Of a DNA stretch of 64,000 nucleotides, positions 49,140 to 59,200 are shown one piece after another. The stretch covers positions 1 through 64,000 of the forward strand of contig NZ_CAMLOV010000004.1 in assembly GCF_946481715.1 (NCBI RefSeq), in the 5' to 3' direction. A program made the translations under genes and the position numbers. This DNA comes from an uncultured Mucilaginibacter sp. Its GTDB lineage: Bacteria > Bacteroidota > Bacteroidia > Sphingobacteriales > Sphingobacteriaceae. The notes beneath the pieces were generated by a model that did not search any database, was not told the DNA's origin, and was given only the letters and a program-made list of their open reading frames with translations. Within the stretch, counting starts at the first letter, position 1. Each line of letters starts with the position of its first letter.

Positions 49140-51551
49140 TTATTCGCTCCTTAAACTCTTCACCGGATTTACCAAAGCGGCTTTTACCAACTGAAAACTT
49201 ACCGTTGCAAGGGCTATACAAACCGCTATCCCTCCGGCCACTGCAAATATGCTCCAATGGATGGTTATCTTATAGGTGTAATCCTGCAGCCACTTATTCA
49301 TCAAATACCAGGTAATGGGAGATGCGATGGCAAAGCCGATAACGATGAGTACCACAAACTCTTTGGAGAACAGGTAAACAATGCCTGATACGGAAGCACC
49401 CAATACCTTGCGGATACCCACCTCTTTAATGCGCTGTACCGCCATAAATGATGCTAAGCCATACAAGCCTAGGCAGCTTAGTAAAATAGCAACCACGGCA
49501 AAGCTTTGATAAATACTGCTCAATTGATTTTCCTGCTTATAAAAGCTTGCCAGCTGCTCATCTACAAACTCATATTCAAATACAAATTCGGGGTAAACAT
49601 CGCCCCATACTTTTTCAACCTCGGGCAAAGTCGCTTTAAAACTTGAGGCCGACAATTGAATACTGGCCAGTGAAAACTGCTTTTTATCAGACGAAATCAA
49701 CAGCGGCGCATAATCCTCTTTAAAGGATCGGTTATGAAAGTTTTTCAGCACACCTACTATTTTGCCTTTTACTTGGTCGTTAAACGCTATTTGCTTGTTT
49801 AAAGCATCTTCTGGCTGGTTAATGCCGAGTTTGGCAACTAAGGCCTCATTCACTAAAAATTCACGGATGGTATCGGATTGAGCCATGTTATGCCCGGCAA
49901 CAAATTTAAGTTTGTAAAGGGGGGCATATTGCTCATCCACCATCTTTATTATCGAATAAAAATCTACGCGTTTAGGCGAATTTTCGAATATAAAGTTCGT
50001 CCAGTTTTCATCACCATCTGCAGGCCTGCTCGAGTTAAGGCTCGTTAGCTCCACTCCTTTTATACCGGCGAGGCGCTGTTTCACGTAGTCCAGTTTACTT
50101 ATGCCTACGCTATCACCCGGGAATGGTATATTCACAATGGCATCTTTGGCAAAGCCCATGCTTTCATGCGTAAAATAGTTCATCTGCTTTACAATAATGA
50201 TGGTGCAAATGATAAGCCCCTGCGCTATAATGAACTGAAACACCACCAGTGCATGCCTTAACGAAATCCCTTTGGGTGTTTTAAATGACAGCTTGCTCTT
50301 AAGTGCATTTATAGGGTTAAACCCTGATAATACCAGCGAAGGATAGAATCCGGCCACAATAGTTACCCCTAATGTTAATACCGCCAGGAATACAGCTACC
50401 TGCCCTCTTAACATCATGCCGGCAGTCAAAGGCAACTCCATAATTTTGCCAACCATCGGTACAGCCAATACGCTGATGCCTGCCGCCAGCAACACCGACA
50501 CAAGAACTATTACCAGCGTTTCGGCAAGGAACTGCATTTGCAGCTGCCAGCGGTTACCACCAAGCACTTTACGTATGCCTACCTCTTTGGCACGGCTTAC
50601 GCTTTGCGCGGTAGCCAGGTTCACAAAGTTTACGCAGGCTATAACAAGGATAAACAACGCTATCATCCATAACATCTTTATCATTTGCGGACTGATGCTT
50701 TTATCTGAAAAATCGCCGGCCTTGGTATCGTAGTGCACAGCACTCAGCGTCTGGGCTACTTCGCTATCGTTGTTGCCTGGCTCGTGGTTATTTTTCACCA
50801 TTGCGCGTACTTGGGCGGTAAGGTAGTCGCCTGTCATACCGGGGGGCGTTAGTACATAGCAACCAAAGCTACCCATTGTACCGTTCCACTCACGCTCTTT
50901 CACCATGCGCTCGGTCCAACCCGTTCCGAGGGAAAATACTATCTGCAAATCAAAATCTGTGTTAAGAGGGCTGTTTTTCAGAATGCCGGCCACCTTCATG
51001 GTTGTTTGGTTATTCCATTTGATGGACTGGTTGATGGCTTTGTGCCAGTCGCCAAAGTAACGCTCGGCTGTTGCCTCGCTCAGCAAAACGATGTTGGGGT
51101 CTTTAAGTACATCAGGGCTGCCCTGCAGCATCGGGAAATCAAAAATGCGAAAAAAAGCCGGTGTTGTGGCAAATACGCCCTGTGTCTCTTTAAATTTCTT
51201 TACCACTTGCCCTTCAGCATTCAACACCTGCATTTGCTCCTGCCTGGCATTAAATACCGGCGCAACATCCTCTACATCAGGCACATATTGTTTCAGAAAC
51301 TGTGGCACGGCCCATGATACGCCTTTGCCGTAAAATATGTCTTTAGAATCGGCGTGGTGATATTCCGTTAACAAACGGTATATCCTATCCTTCTTCGCAT
51401 GGAAATTATCAAAACTGGTGTGGAACTGTATCAGCACAAAAATAACAAGGCAAACGGCAATGCCCGAGCCCAGGCCGATAATGTTGATCAATGTGTACGA
51501 TTTTTGACGGTACACATTACGCCATGCGGTTTTAAACAGGTTTTTTATCAT
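49140..51551 (-). CDS. FtsX/MacB-type ABC transporter permease
   Basis: 803 residues with two FtsX domains in tandem: an N-terminal MacB-like periplasmic part after the first helix (about 20-42), a first FtsX domain near 290-450 (FVNLATAQSVSRAKEVGIRKVLGG) and a second near 680-800 (ASFMAVQRIKEVGIRKVLGA). No ATPase gene is adjacent. Its upstream region carries a strong sigma-54 promoter (51585-51600). Family members move lipoproteins, peptides or drugs, or transmit mechanical signals; substrate unknown. Confidence 0.9.
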   Translation of the reverse strand: MIKNLFKTAWRNVYRQKSYTLINIIGLGSGIAVCLVIFVLIQFHTSFDNFHAKKDRIYRLLTEYHHADSKDIFYGKGVSWAVPQFLKQYVPDVEDVAPVFNARQEQMQVLNAEGQVVKKFKETQGVFATTPAFFRIFDFPMLQGSPDVLKDPNIVLLSEATAERYFGDWHKAINQSIKWNNQTTMKVAGILKNSPLNTDFDLQIVFSLGTGWTERMVKEREWNGTMGSFGCYVLTPPGMTGDYLTAQVRAMVKNNHEPGNNDSEVAQTLSAVHYDTKAGDFSDKSISPQMIKMLWMIALFILVIACVNFVNLATAQSVSRAKEVGIRKVLGGNRWQLQMQFLAETLVIVLVSVLLAAGISVLAVPMVGKIMELPLTAGMMLRGQVAVFLAVLTLGVTIVAGFYPSLVLSGFNPINALKSKLSFKTPKGISLRHALVVFQFIIAQGLIICTIIIVKQMNYFTHESMGFAKDAIVNIPFPGDSVGISKLDYVKQRLAGIKGVELTSLNSSRPADGDENWTNFIFENSPKRVDFYSIIKMVDEQYAPLYKLKFVAGHNMAQSDTIREFLVNEALVAKLGINQPEDALNKQIAFNDQVKGKIVGVLKNFHNRSFKEDYAPLLISSDKKQFSLASIQLSASSFKATLPEVEKVWGDVYPEFVFEYEFVDEQLASFYKQENQLSSIYQSFAVVAILLSCLGLYGLASFMAVQRIKEVGIRKVLGASVSGIVYLFSKEFVVLIVIGFAIASPITWYLMNKWLQDYTYKITIHWSIFAVAGGIAVCIALATVSFQLVKAALVNPVKSLRSE

Positions 51552-51584
51552 AACAAGCGGTGAGTTAATTAGCTTGCCAAATAA

Positions 51585-51600
51585 GGCAAAGCCAATGCCA
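51585..51600 (-). promoter_or_regulatory. Sigma-54 promoter of the FtsX permease gene
   Basis: Minus-strand TGGCATTGGCTTTGCC. The -24 GG (51599-51598) and -12 GC (51587-51586) are exactly 12 bp apart, with TGGCA and TTTGC in place. The predicted start lies near 51574, about 23 nt before the ATG. This element requires an NtrC-type activator. Confidence 0.75.
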
Positions 51601-51661
51601 CCTATAAAAACCGTGTTTCAATAACAAATGAGGCTTTTTTCATTTTGAAGGTGTGCGATAA

Positions 51662-51689
51662 CGGACAGTACTACGTACAGTTTCGTACA
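51662..51689. promoter_or_regulatory. CGKACA repeats, candidate activator site
   Basis: CGGACA at 51662, CGTACA at 51674 and CGTACA at 51684, 62-90 bp upstream of the -24 element. They may be half-sites for the NtrC-type activator of the sigma-54 promoter. This is inference from position and repetition. Confidence 0.45.
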
Positions 51690-51807
51690 TCGGTTTGGCT
51701 CATCGATGATAGTTTATAGTCGGTGTGGTCTCGTTGTAAGTGAGAATAGTTGTCGACAAATAGTCAAACACGAGCGATCACAATAAACCATGAACTATCA
51801 ACATCAA

Positions 51808-53343
51808 CTACTTCCTCCTGTTCTCCAGCACAATAATCGGGTTGTACATATCCCAATTGGGTTTAAAACCTTTTTGATTGATTAGTTTATCGCCGTAGAT
51901 GGAGAAATTGCCAAGCACAATATCGGGATCACCATCCCGATCTATATCGGCCACTTCCATGGCTATCCAGCGTCCATACTTACTGATGGGCAAGCGCCGC
52001 GGCTTAAACCTGCCGGGGGTTGCTTGCTCCAGGTAGGTAAAGCCTTCGGCAGGATTATATTTAAAATCGGCAAAGAATGCTATCACTGCCATATCCAAAT
52101 CGCCATCGCCATCAAAATCTGCCGACATCACTTTTGATGCACCATTAATGTGGTAAAAATAGCTTTGCTTAAAATTCCAGTTCCCCTGGCTGATAAATAC
52201 ATACACGCCGTGGTAAGGCTTCAATATGCTGCTGTAATCGTTATTATCTCCACACGTATAAATAATATCTTTTTTACCATCCTTGTTTACATCCACTAAT
52301 TGAAAACTGTTGGTGCCATACACCGGCGGAAAGCGCAGCAGGTTCCGCGTGGTAAAACCGCCCTTTTTATCATTCAAAAACATCCATACGCCTTCATCGC
52401 CCTGGGCAAAAAGACACATAATATCCTGCCAGCCGTCGTTATTAAAATCGCCTATTTCAACCTGGATGGCGCCCGGCAAGGCTCTTATCACCTTTTTTTT
52501 AAAAGTATGGTTGGCTTGCTGTTCTACCAAAAACAAGCCGCCAATGGTGTTGCCATATCCGCATACCACATAATCTGTAAGCCTGTCGTTATTAAAATCG
52601 CCCGCGGCGGTAAACACAGGGCGTGGCAGGCTATCAGCAAGCAGGGTTGGCTTCCTACCTTTTTCAGCAAGGCTCAATTCCTCCAGTGTCCCCTTTAAAT
52701 AATCATTAGGCGGCAGCACGCCTATGCCGGTAAATACGGTATTCTCTTTGGTAAAAACTGCATCTGATACCGGCGACCCTACCTTTGCCAGTAAAGACGG
52801 CTTTAGGTTGGCATCCCATGTTAATAGGTTGTTGCCCGCATCCGCCGTGTATAAAAGCTTGTTATAGGGGTTAAGCTTTATCATGGTTGTCATGGCGGGC
52901 GAACCTGTGCGGTTAACCTTTACAGGAAGCCGCAACTTAAATATGCCCCAATCGGTAGTTGTATCAGGCTTGGGCAGCGTTAATTTTTTAGGCGCTGCAC
53001 CCTGGTAAAAATCGCGGAGTTTTTGCCAATCAGTTAGGTTCATGGCCGAGTGGCTGTCTACATAATACTGCCCCATTTCTTGCTGTATGCCTAATCTAAG
53101 GGCCATTTGCGGCATTATACCTGTTTCCCATGTGGTTTTATCCAGCAAAGATGGATCGGGGTACTGGTGGCAGCTTTTACAGTATTGCAACGACAGGGCT
53201 TTCCCCCGGGCCAAATTCCCGGCGGCCGTATTTACCACCGGGGTGGTATCGCAGCTATTAAAACAAAGTATAGCTGCGGTAGTGGCCGCAGCTATAATCA
53301 AAGCTAATTTATTTGCAGATACCTTGTATTTCTTTAACATCAA
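51808..53343 (-). CDS. Cytochrome c and VCBS-repeat lipoprotein, copy 1
   Basis: 511 residues. Lipobox LCFNSC (Cys31), then a c-type cytochrome module with a CxxCH heme site (C55, C58, H59 in YCKSCHQYPDP) and a likely distal Met in GIMPQM. VCBS/FG-GAP blades follow, with calcium loops DFNNDGWQD, DVNKDGKKD, DFDGDGDLD and DIDRDGDPD. It is exported, heme-bearing and lipid-anchored. Paralogue of the 53380 gene, 36 bp downstream of it. It ends the operon. Electron carrier on the envelope, partner unknown. Confidence 0.87.
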   Translation of the reverse strand: MMLKKYKVSANKLALIIAAATTAAILCFNSCDTTPVVNTAAGNLARGKALSLQYCKSCHQYPDPSLLDKTTWETGIMPQMALRLGIQQEMGQYYVDSHSAMNLTDWQKLRDFYQGAAPKKLTLPKPDTTTDWGIFKLRLPVKVNRTGSPAMTTMIKLNPYNKLLYTADAGNNLLTWDANLKPSLLAKVGSPVSDAVFTKENTVFTGIGVLPPNDYLKGTLEELSLAEKGRKPTLLADSLPRPVFTAAGDFNNDRLTDYVVCGYGNTIGGLFLVEQQANHTFKKKVIRALPGAIQVEIGDFNNDGWQDIMCLFAQGDEGVWMFLNDKKGGFTTRNLLRFPPVYGTNSFQLVDVNKDGKKDIIYTCGDNNDYSSILKPYHGVYVFISQGNWNFKQSYFYHINGASKVMSADFDGDGDLDMAVIAFFADFKYNPAEGFTYLEQATPGRFKPRRLPISKYGRWIAMEVADIDRDGDPDIVLGNFSIYGDKLINQKGFKPNWDMYNPIIVLENRRK

Positions 53344-53379
53344 TCAACCTCTTCCCCGGTAATGCTTTATTGACAGGCA

Positions 53380-54924
53380 CTATTTCTTTGTGTGGTTTTC
53401 CAACACTATAAATGGCGTATGCTCGTCCCAGTTGGGTGTAAAGTTTGGCTGGAATAAGAAACCGCTGGCATAGTTGCCCAGCAAAATATCCGGTTTGCCA
53501 TCATGGTTAATGTCGGCAACATCCATGCTCATGAACCGTCCGTTTTGGCTAACCGGCATGGCATGAGGCTTAAATTGCATGTTTTTACCCTGCTCAAAAT
53601 ATATAAACTCTTCGGCAGGGTCATTCTTCATATCGGCAAAAAAAGCAACGGTCGCAATATCCAGGTCGCCATCGTCGTCAAAATCAGCAGCTACAGCTTT
53701 TGTGCAGCCATTAATGGGATAAAACCATTTTTGCTTAAAATTGAAATTGCCTGTATTTTCGAAAATATACAAGCCGTGGTATGGTTTCAGGATACGCGAA
53801 TCGCGGAAGTTGTAGCCGCAAGAATAAACAAGGTCCATATCGCCATCGTGGTCGATATCTGCCAACTGGAAACTTGTTGAACCATTTACCGGCGGAAATT
53901 TCAGCAATTCCTTCGCGTCAAACCCACCTTTTTTGTTATTGAGGTACATCGCAAGCCCTTCATCAACGGCTCCGTAAAGCACCATTACGTCAATCCACCC
54001 ATCCTTGTTAAAATCGCCCGTTATTGCTTGCGCAGCACCGGGCCTGTCAGTAATAGATGTTTGCTTATAGGTTTTGCGCGCGGCATCCATTTTTAACAGG
54101 TATACGCCGCCTTTTACCCCACCCTGCCCACAAATAACAACCTCCTGTTGCCCGTCTTTATCAAAATCGGCACTTAAGGTTTGTACCGGCCGGGGCAATT
54201 CTGTTGCTAATTGATTAAGTTGCGGCTTACCGGACAGGTTTATTTTAAACACCCTCCCGTTCGGAAAGTCTATTGGGTCCAGCCTGCCTATACACGATAC
54301 AATGGCTTGCTGTATCCCGGCAGAATCTTTCAAGAAACTAAGGTTTACCGCAGCAGACGGTAATTTAACGGCATTTACAATTTTAAACTGGCTGTCCCAT
54401 TCGGTTAAATTGCCCGATACCACATCGCCGGTATAGATATTGCCGGTTTTTGGGTTGGCAGTTATCATGGTGGTAAAGCATATATCGTTGCTGTGCGCTG
54501 CTTTTCTCAATGTAAAACCAGCCCAATCCTTTGCTAATGGTGCAGGTGATTTTGCTGCTGCCAAAGTATCAGGTGCCATTTTTTTATAGTAGGCCACAAT
54601 AGCCGCCCAATTGGCAAGCGACATACCGCTGGTGTCGCCATCTTCTTTGTAATAGTCTATCCCGTAAGTTTTTATAGCGAAAAACTGCGCCATAGCGGGC
54701 AGCGTATGCACCGTCCAAACATCTTTGGTAAGTGCATTTACAGGTACAAGTGCATGGCATTTTGTGCAATGGGTTTGCACCAGTGCCTTGCCATCTGAAA
54801 TGGTATCGCCGGTTAACACGTACGCTTTGCCTGTGTTGCTTTTACAACTATTTAGTATTGTACTTATCGATAATATCAAAACTCCCAAAAGTATACAGGA
54901 AGTAAGCAAGAAGGTCCTTTTCAT
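53380..54924 (-). CDS. Cytochrome c and VCBS-repeat lipoprotein, copy 2
   Basis: 514 residues, paralogue of the 51808 gene with the same layout. Lipobox LNSC (Cys27), CxxCH heme site (C53, C56, H57 in THCTKCHALVP), then VCBS blades with DFDKDGQQE, DFNKDGWID, DIDHDGDMD, DFDDDGDLD and DINHDGKPD. It starts 28 bp after the haloperoxidase-family gene and is cotranscribed with it. The tandem duplication suggests a paired electron path, or two acceptors, which is inference. Confidence 0.87.
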   Translation of the reverse strand: MKRTFLLTSCILLGVLILSISTILNSCKSNTGKAYVLTGDTISDGKALVQTHCTKCHALVPVNALTKDVWTVHTLPAMAQFFAIKTYGIDYYKEDGDTSGMSLANWAAIVAYYKKMAPDTLAAAKSPAPLAKDWAGFTLRKAAHSNDICFTTMITANPKTGNIYTGDVVSGNLTEWDSQFKIVNAVKLPSAAVNLSFLKDSAGIQQAIVSCIGRLDPIDFPNGRVFKINLSGKPQLNQLATELPRPVQTLSADFDKDGQQEVVICGQGGVKGGVYLLKMDAARKTYKQTSITDRPGAAQAITGDFNKDGWIDVMVLYGAVDEGLAMYLNNKKGGFDAKELLKFPPVNGSTSFQLADIDHDGDMDLVYSCGYNFRDSRILKPYHGLYIFENTGNFNFKQKWFYPINGCTKAVAADFDDDGDLDIATVAFFADMKNDPAEEFIYFEQGKNMQFKPHAMPVSQNGRFMSMDVADINHDGKPDILLGNYASGFLFQPNFTPNWDEHTPFIVLENHTKK

Positions 54925-54952
54925 TTTTGATATTGAAATAACGCTTTTTTTA

Positions 54953-56272
54953 TTAGTTGGTCAGTTTAAGTTTATTCCAGATATATTCGCCAATCTGCTT
55001 TCCTTGTTCAGCCCCTGCATTTACACTGTTTAAGTAGTGTATGCCGCCATAATAACGGCTTATCGACGTTTCATCCGAGGCTTTCATAAAAGATTTAAAG
55101 TGGCGTTGCATACCTATGTAGCGCAGGTCGCTGGTGTCGTCATATTCAAAATTGTCCCCAAACAGGTGGGTTAGTATTACAGCCGAGGCCGCGCTAATAT
55201 CGCTATGCCCGCTTGGGTACTCCGGAAACGGGGGCGTTTGCAGCATTGGCAGCCACTTTTGATCTATCTTATCGTTTATGACAGTAACCGGGCGTATGTA
55301 CCGGGTATCGTATTTAACTTGCCAACCGGCAATAAAGGCATCAAACAAAGCTATAGAGGTTAAGGCATAGGCCTGGGCTGTTTTAACCCCATCCGCCTTC
55401 GTTTTTTTGCAGGCAATTGTAGTTATACCTATCCAGTGCCCTCCGGGGGTTATTTTTTTGTTAACAAACATCATGTGCCCATTATGCTGTATCACAAACG
55501 GGTTATCGTCCCAAAAACGGGCTATTTCTATTTGCTCGGGCGTAAGGTTTTTGCTTTGCTCGTAAACAGCTCCATTTTGTTTAAAAAATTCGCTGGTACG
55601 GTCCTCGCTGTAAGCAGGTGGCGGCGGCAATTTAAATTGGGTAGATGTATCTATGGCAAATGTATGCATAGTACCCCAGCAATATTCTACGCCGTCCAGG
55701 TAATCAGGCGCGGTAGGGCGCCATTTGCCGGGGTCGTTACTGCCTAAAAAACGAGGTTTGCCGCGTGTTTGGGGATAATTGTCAAATGCCGAGCGAGCCA
55801 ATATGGCCTTACCTATTTTTTCGCCAAGGTCTGCCGAACGAGAGAACTCTGCCGTATCAAGGTTATCTTTGTACATCGCAAATACTTTGTCTTCGTATTT
55901 TTTTAGGGTATCGATGGAGAATGTCACCTTGTGTGCTACCGTAAAAAAAGCCTTTGTAGCCGCAAGGGCATAATTGTATTTCTTCCCTTTCTCCGGTTCC
56001 GGCATCTTTTTGAAGCCCTTTAATTGGCTTACAATAGAGTTGTATTTAGGATTAGAGTACCGCATGGCCTCGTAAGCCGCAAGTGAGGTATAACCGTATA
56101 TACGGGCAGCAACCGGTGGTGTAAATACATCATATATAATCACTTGCGTTAGCTGGTCTACATTTTCGTGCAGTACATCTGCGTCGCTCTTCAGGGGGAT
56201 GGTGGCTTTATTGCCGCAACTAAACATAGCGAAGCAAAGGGCAGCGGCAAATAATGCTTTAAAGTATCTCAT
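54953..56272 (-). CDS. Vanadium-dependent haloperoxidase / PAP2-family protein
   Basis: 439 residues with a lipobox (FSC, Cys19). The active-site set is complete: KX6RP (K320, R327), PSGH (S354 to H356, in PEYPSGHSD) and SRX5H (R406, H412, in SRYYGGIH). The long N-terminal helical region matches haloperoxidase-type members rather than small PAP2 phosphatases. It would oxidise halide or thiol substrates with peroxide, or act as a phosphatase; sequence alone does not decide. It lies 18 bp after the 1194-residue CRTAC1 gene. Confidence 0.82.
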   Translation of the reverse strand: MRYFKALFAAALCFAMFSCGNKATIPLKSDADVLHENVDQLTQVIIYDVFTPPVAARIYGYTSLAAYEAMRYSNPKYNSIVSQLKGFKKMPEPEKGKKYNYALAATKAFFTVAHKVTFSIDTLKKYEDKVFAMYKDNLDTAEFSRSADLGEKIGKAILARSAFDNYPQTRGKPRFLGSNDPGKWRPTAPDYLDGVEYCWGTMHTFAIDTSTQFKLPPPPAYSEDRTSEFFKQNGAVYEQSKNLTPEQIEIARFWDDNPFVIQHNGHMMFVNKKITPGGHWIGITTIACKKTKADGVKTAQAYALTSIALFDAFIAGWQVKYDTRYIRPVTVINDKIDQKWLPMLQTPPFPEYPSGHSDISAASAVILTHLFGDNFEYDDTSDLRYIGMQRHFKSFMKASDETSISRYYGGIHYLNSVNAGAEQGKQIGEYIWNKLKLTN

Positions 56273-56290
56273 AATTTAAATGGTAATAGG

Positions 56291-59200
56291 TTAGTTAACA
56301 GGTATATTTCGTTTGTGGCCAACATTATCAGTAACGGTTACCGACGCCATTGAGCCATCAATATTAAAAAATCTGCCCGACTGTGACAAGAACGATTGCC
56401 CATTATAAAATTCTTGTTTTATAGTTGTCCCGTTTTTATACCTGATGGTGGCAAACATATCCATCGGCTGCAGGGCTACTGCCTGCACCGGTTTATTTAA
56501 TTGAAATATTTTAAGCGCACCTTTATACTGGCTTGCTGCCAGCAGGTAGCGGCCGCCTGCCCCGCGCAGTTTTACCAGGGCTTTGCCATCGCCGGGTATG
56601 TAAAGCCCGCTTTGCAAAATGGTTAAGGGTTTAAAGCCGCCTTTACCATCGCCTTTTAATAATAAACCGTTAAATGCATCGTAACGGCCTGTGCTTACTT
56701 CAGTGCCGTAATCGTTGCCATTTAAAGCAACATCCAGGTTGCCATCGCCATCAAAATCATCTATTACCATACCGCTCAGTTGCGATATCTGTGCCTCTAC
56801 CGGCAATGGCAACAGGGTAAATTTGCCACCCCCATCGTTACGCAAATAAGCCGATTGAAGCGTATTAGCTTTTAAGCGTAAAGCACCCTTGCGCATTTCA
56901 GGCGTTAGTACCGAATCCATGGTAGCTAAGGCGAATGATTTATAGTTTTGGAACCTTACGCGCATACTAATCATCTGCTTCACAATATCCTCGCGTGTAT
57001 GTGCCGGGAACTCCTGCATCTTCCCGTCCTTATCCTTTAAAAACAACGAGGGAAAGGCATCAAAGCTGTTGTTATTATCAAAATCTTTGGCAGTAATGTA
57101 CATTGGGTACTCCTGGCTGGCCTTGTAAAAGGTGTTTGTGCCGGTGTTGCCTACAATATAATCTACGTCGCCGTCATGATCGAAATCTCCTCCCGCAATG
57201 GTATTCCACCAACCCAGTTTATCAGCTATACCGGTCGCAGGCGTTTGATTTTTAAATACGCCGTGATCATTCTTCAGGAAAGTAATTGGCATCCATTCGC
57301 CTGTAATAACCAGGTCTGGCCAGCCATCGCTATCGTAGTCAGTAAAGGATGCATCGCAAACCAGCCCGATATTGTTAAGCTCTTTGGCCGCGGCCGGTGT
57401 AGCATCGGTGAATTTTATCTGCCCGTTTCTGCTTTCGTTGCGCAATATAAAGCTCGATACCGGTTTAGGGTAGTTCCATGGGTCAACCCGGCCCGATACA
57501 AACAGATCTAAGGAGCCATCTTTATTATAATCAACTGCCTTAACGCAAAGCTTGCTTGTGAAGTTTGCCGGCAAAGCATTTGGTTGCAGCATAAAATTGC
57601 CTTTGCCATCATTAGCGTATACCCTGTCCTGGTACGATTTTGAGTTCGGTTCGTCTTCGTAGCCGCCACTTGCAACATACAGGTCCAGGTCGCCATCGCC
57701 ATCTGCATCAAATAACAGCAACCCTTCGTCTTTATACTTGTCGGTAGGGTTTATGCCGCTAACCAGGCTGCGTTGGCTAAACTTACCCGTTGCCTGCTGT
57801 AAAAATACTTGTGCCGGGTATTTAGTAGTACCCCCAACAACCATATCATCAAAGCCATTGCCATCTACATCGCCAACCGCTACAGCGGGTGCGTACTCGG
57901 ATAACTTGTGGGGCAATAATTTCTGGATGTTAAAGTCGATAAAATCGTCGGACTGGTGAATGTAATTGACACCTACCGACCGGGTAACCTCGGTAAACAA
58001 CGATGATGTGTTTATTGGCGGCGTACCTAATGTGTAATTTTGCCCTGCGTTGGCCATGTTAACCACCAGGGTTTCGTCGGCTTTTACATTCTTAAGCAGT
58101 TGCTGTTTACCGTTGGGCCATTTAATAACCACCGAATCAAGGTGGTTTATTTTCCCCAAACCAAAATGGGCAATATTTTGAATAGTTGATAGATATCCTC
58201 TGAACGGCGTATTCTCATACACCTGGTGTTTGCCTTTATCGTAGTAAATATCTGCCCACGCTCCTATACCGCTTACATTTTTGGCATCTCCTTTAAACTG
58301 TACCTGCAGGTAATGGTTGTCATCTTTGTCTTTATCGCGCGATGTATTGCGGTAGAGAAAGGGTTCGTCATCAATATTGTTGATCACCATATCCATTGCG
58401 CCGTCGCCGTCGAGATCGGCATAAGCCGCACCGTTAGAGAAGGAGGCTATATCCATCCCCCAGGTTTTTGTAACGTCTTCAAACCCCAGATTGCCATTGT
58501 TGTGGAATGCATAGTTGGGTATCTTCACAATAGGTATCTGGTCGAGCACCTGTTTTTTTGTAGCAACCGCATACGATTCGTTACGAAAGGCGATAAAATC
58601 GTGGTCGGTTACGTCTCTCGGATAACCGTTGGTTACTACTATATCCCTAAATCCGTCATTATCAAAATCAGTTATCATAGGGCCCCAGCTCCAATCGGTT
58701 TGGGCAACGCCGCTCAAAAACGAAACTTCACTAAATACCGGTGCACCTGTCGAGTCGTTTTGGCCAAGGCGCGGGCCCTGGTTTAGTTGTAATGTATTGT
58801 GGTTATATTGGTACTGGTATCCGTAATGGTCAAAATTTTGGTATAACTGGTAGGATGTACCTGGCATAAACATTTTTTTTCGGTAGTTGTCCTCGGGGTC
58901 CATATCCAGTTCAAAAACATCGGCGAGGCCGTCGTTATTAATGTCTTGTATATCCTGCCCCATAGCACTGGTGGCAGTGTGTTTAAAATATTCTTTTGTA
59001 CGGTCGGTAAAGGTGCCGTTGTGGTTATTGATGTATAAAATGTTATTGGGCAAAAAATCGTTGGTTACGTAAATATCTTTCCATCCGTCGCGGTTTATAT
59101 CGGCAACGGTAGCGGCATGGCCGTATCCCTCTGTTAATATGCCTGCCTGCTTAGAAACATTGGTATAAACAGGGTGTTTAAGTACGGTGTTATAGTCGTT

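Noticed and set aside
58226..58786. 186-residue plus-strand frame opposite the 1194-residue gene
   Set aside because: Antisense shadow of VCBS repeats with no protein features of its own.
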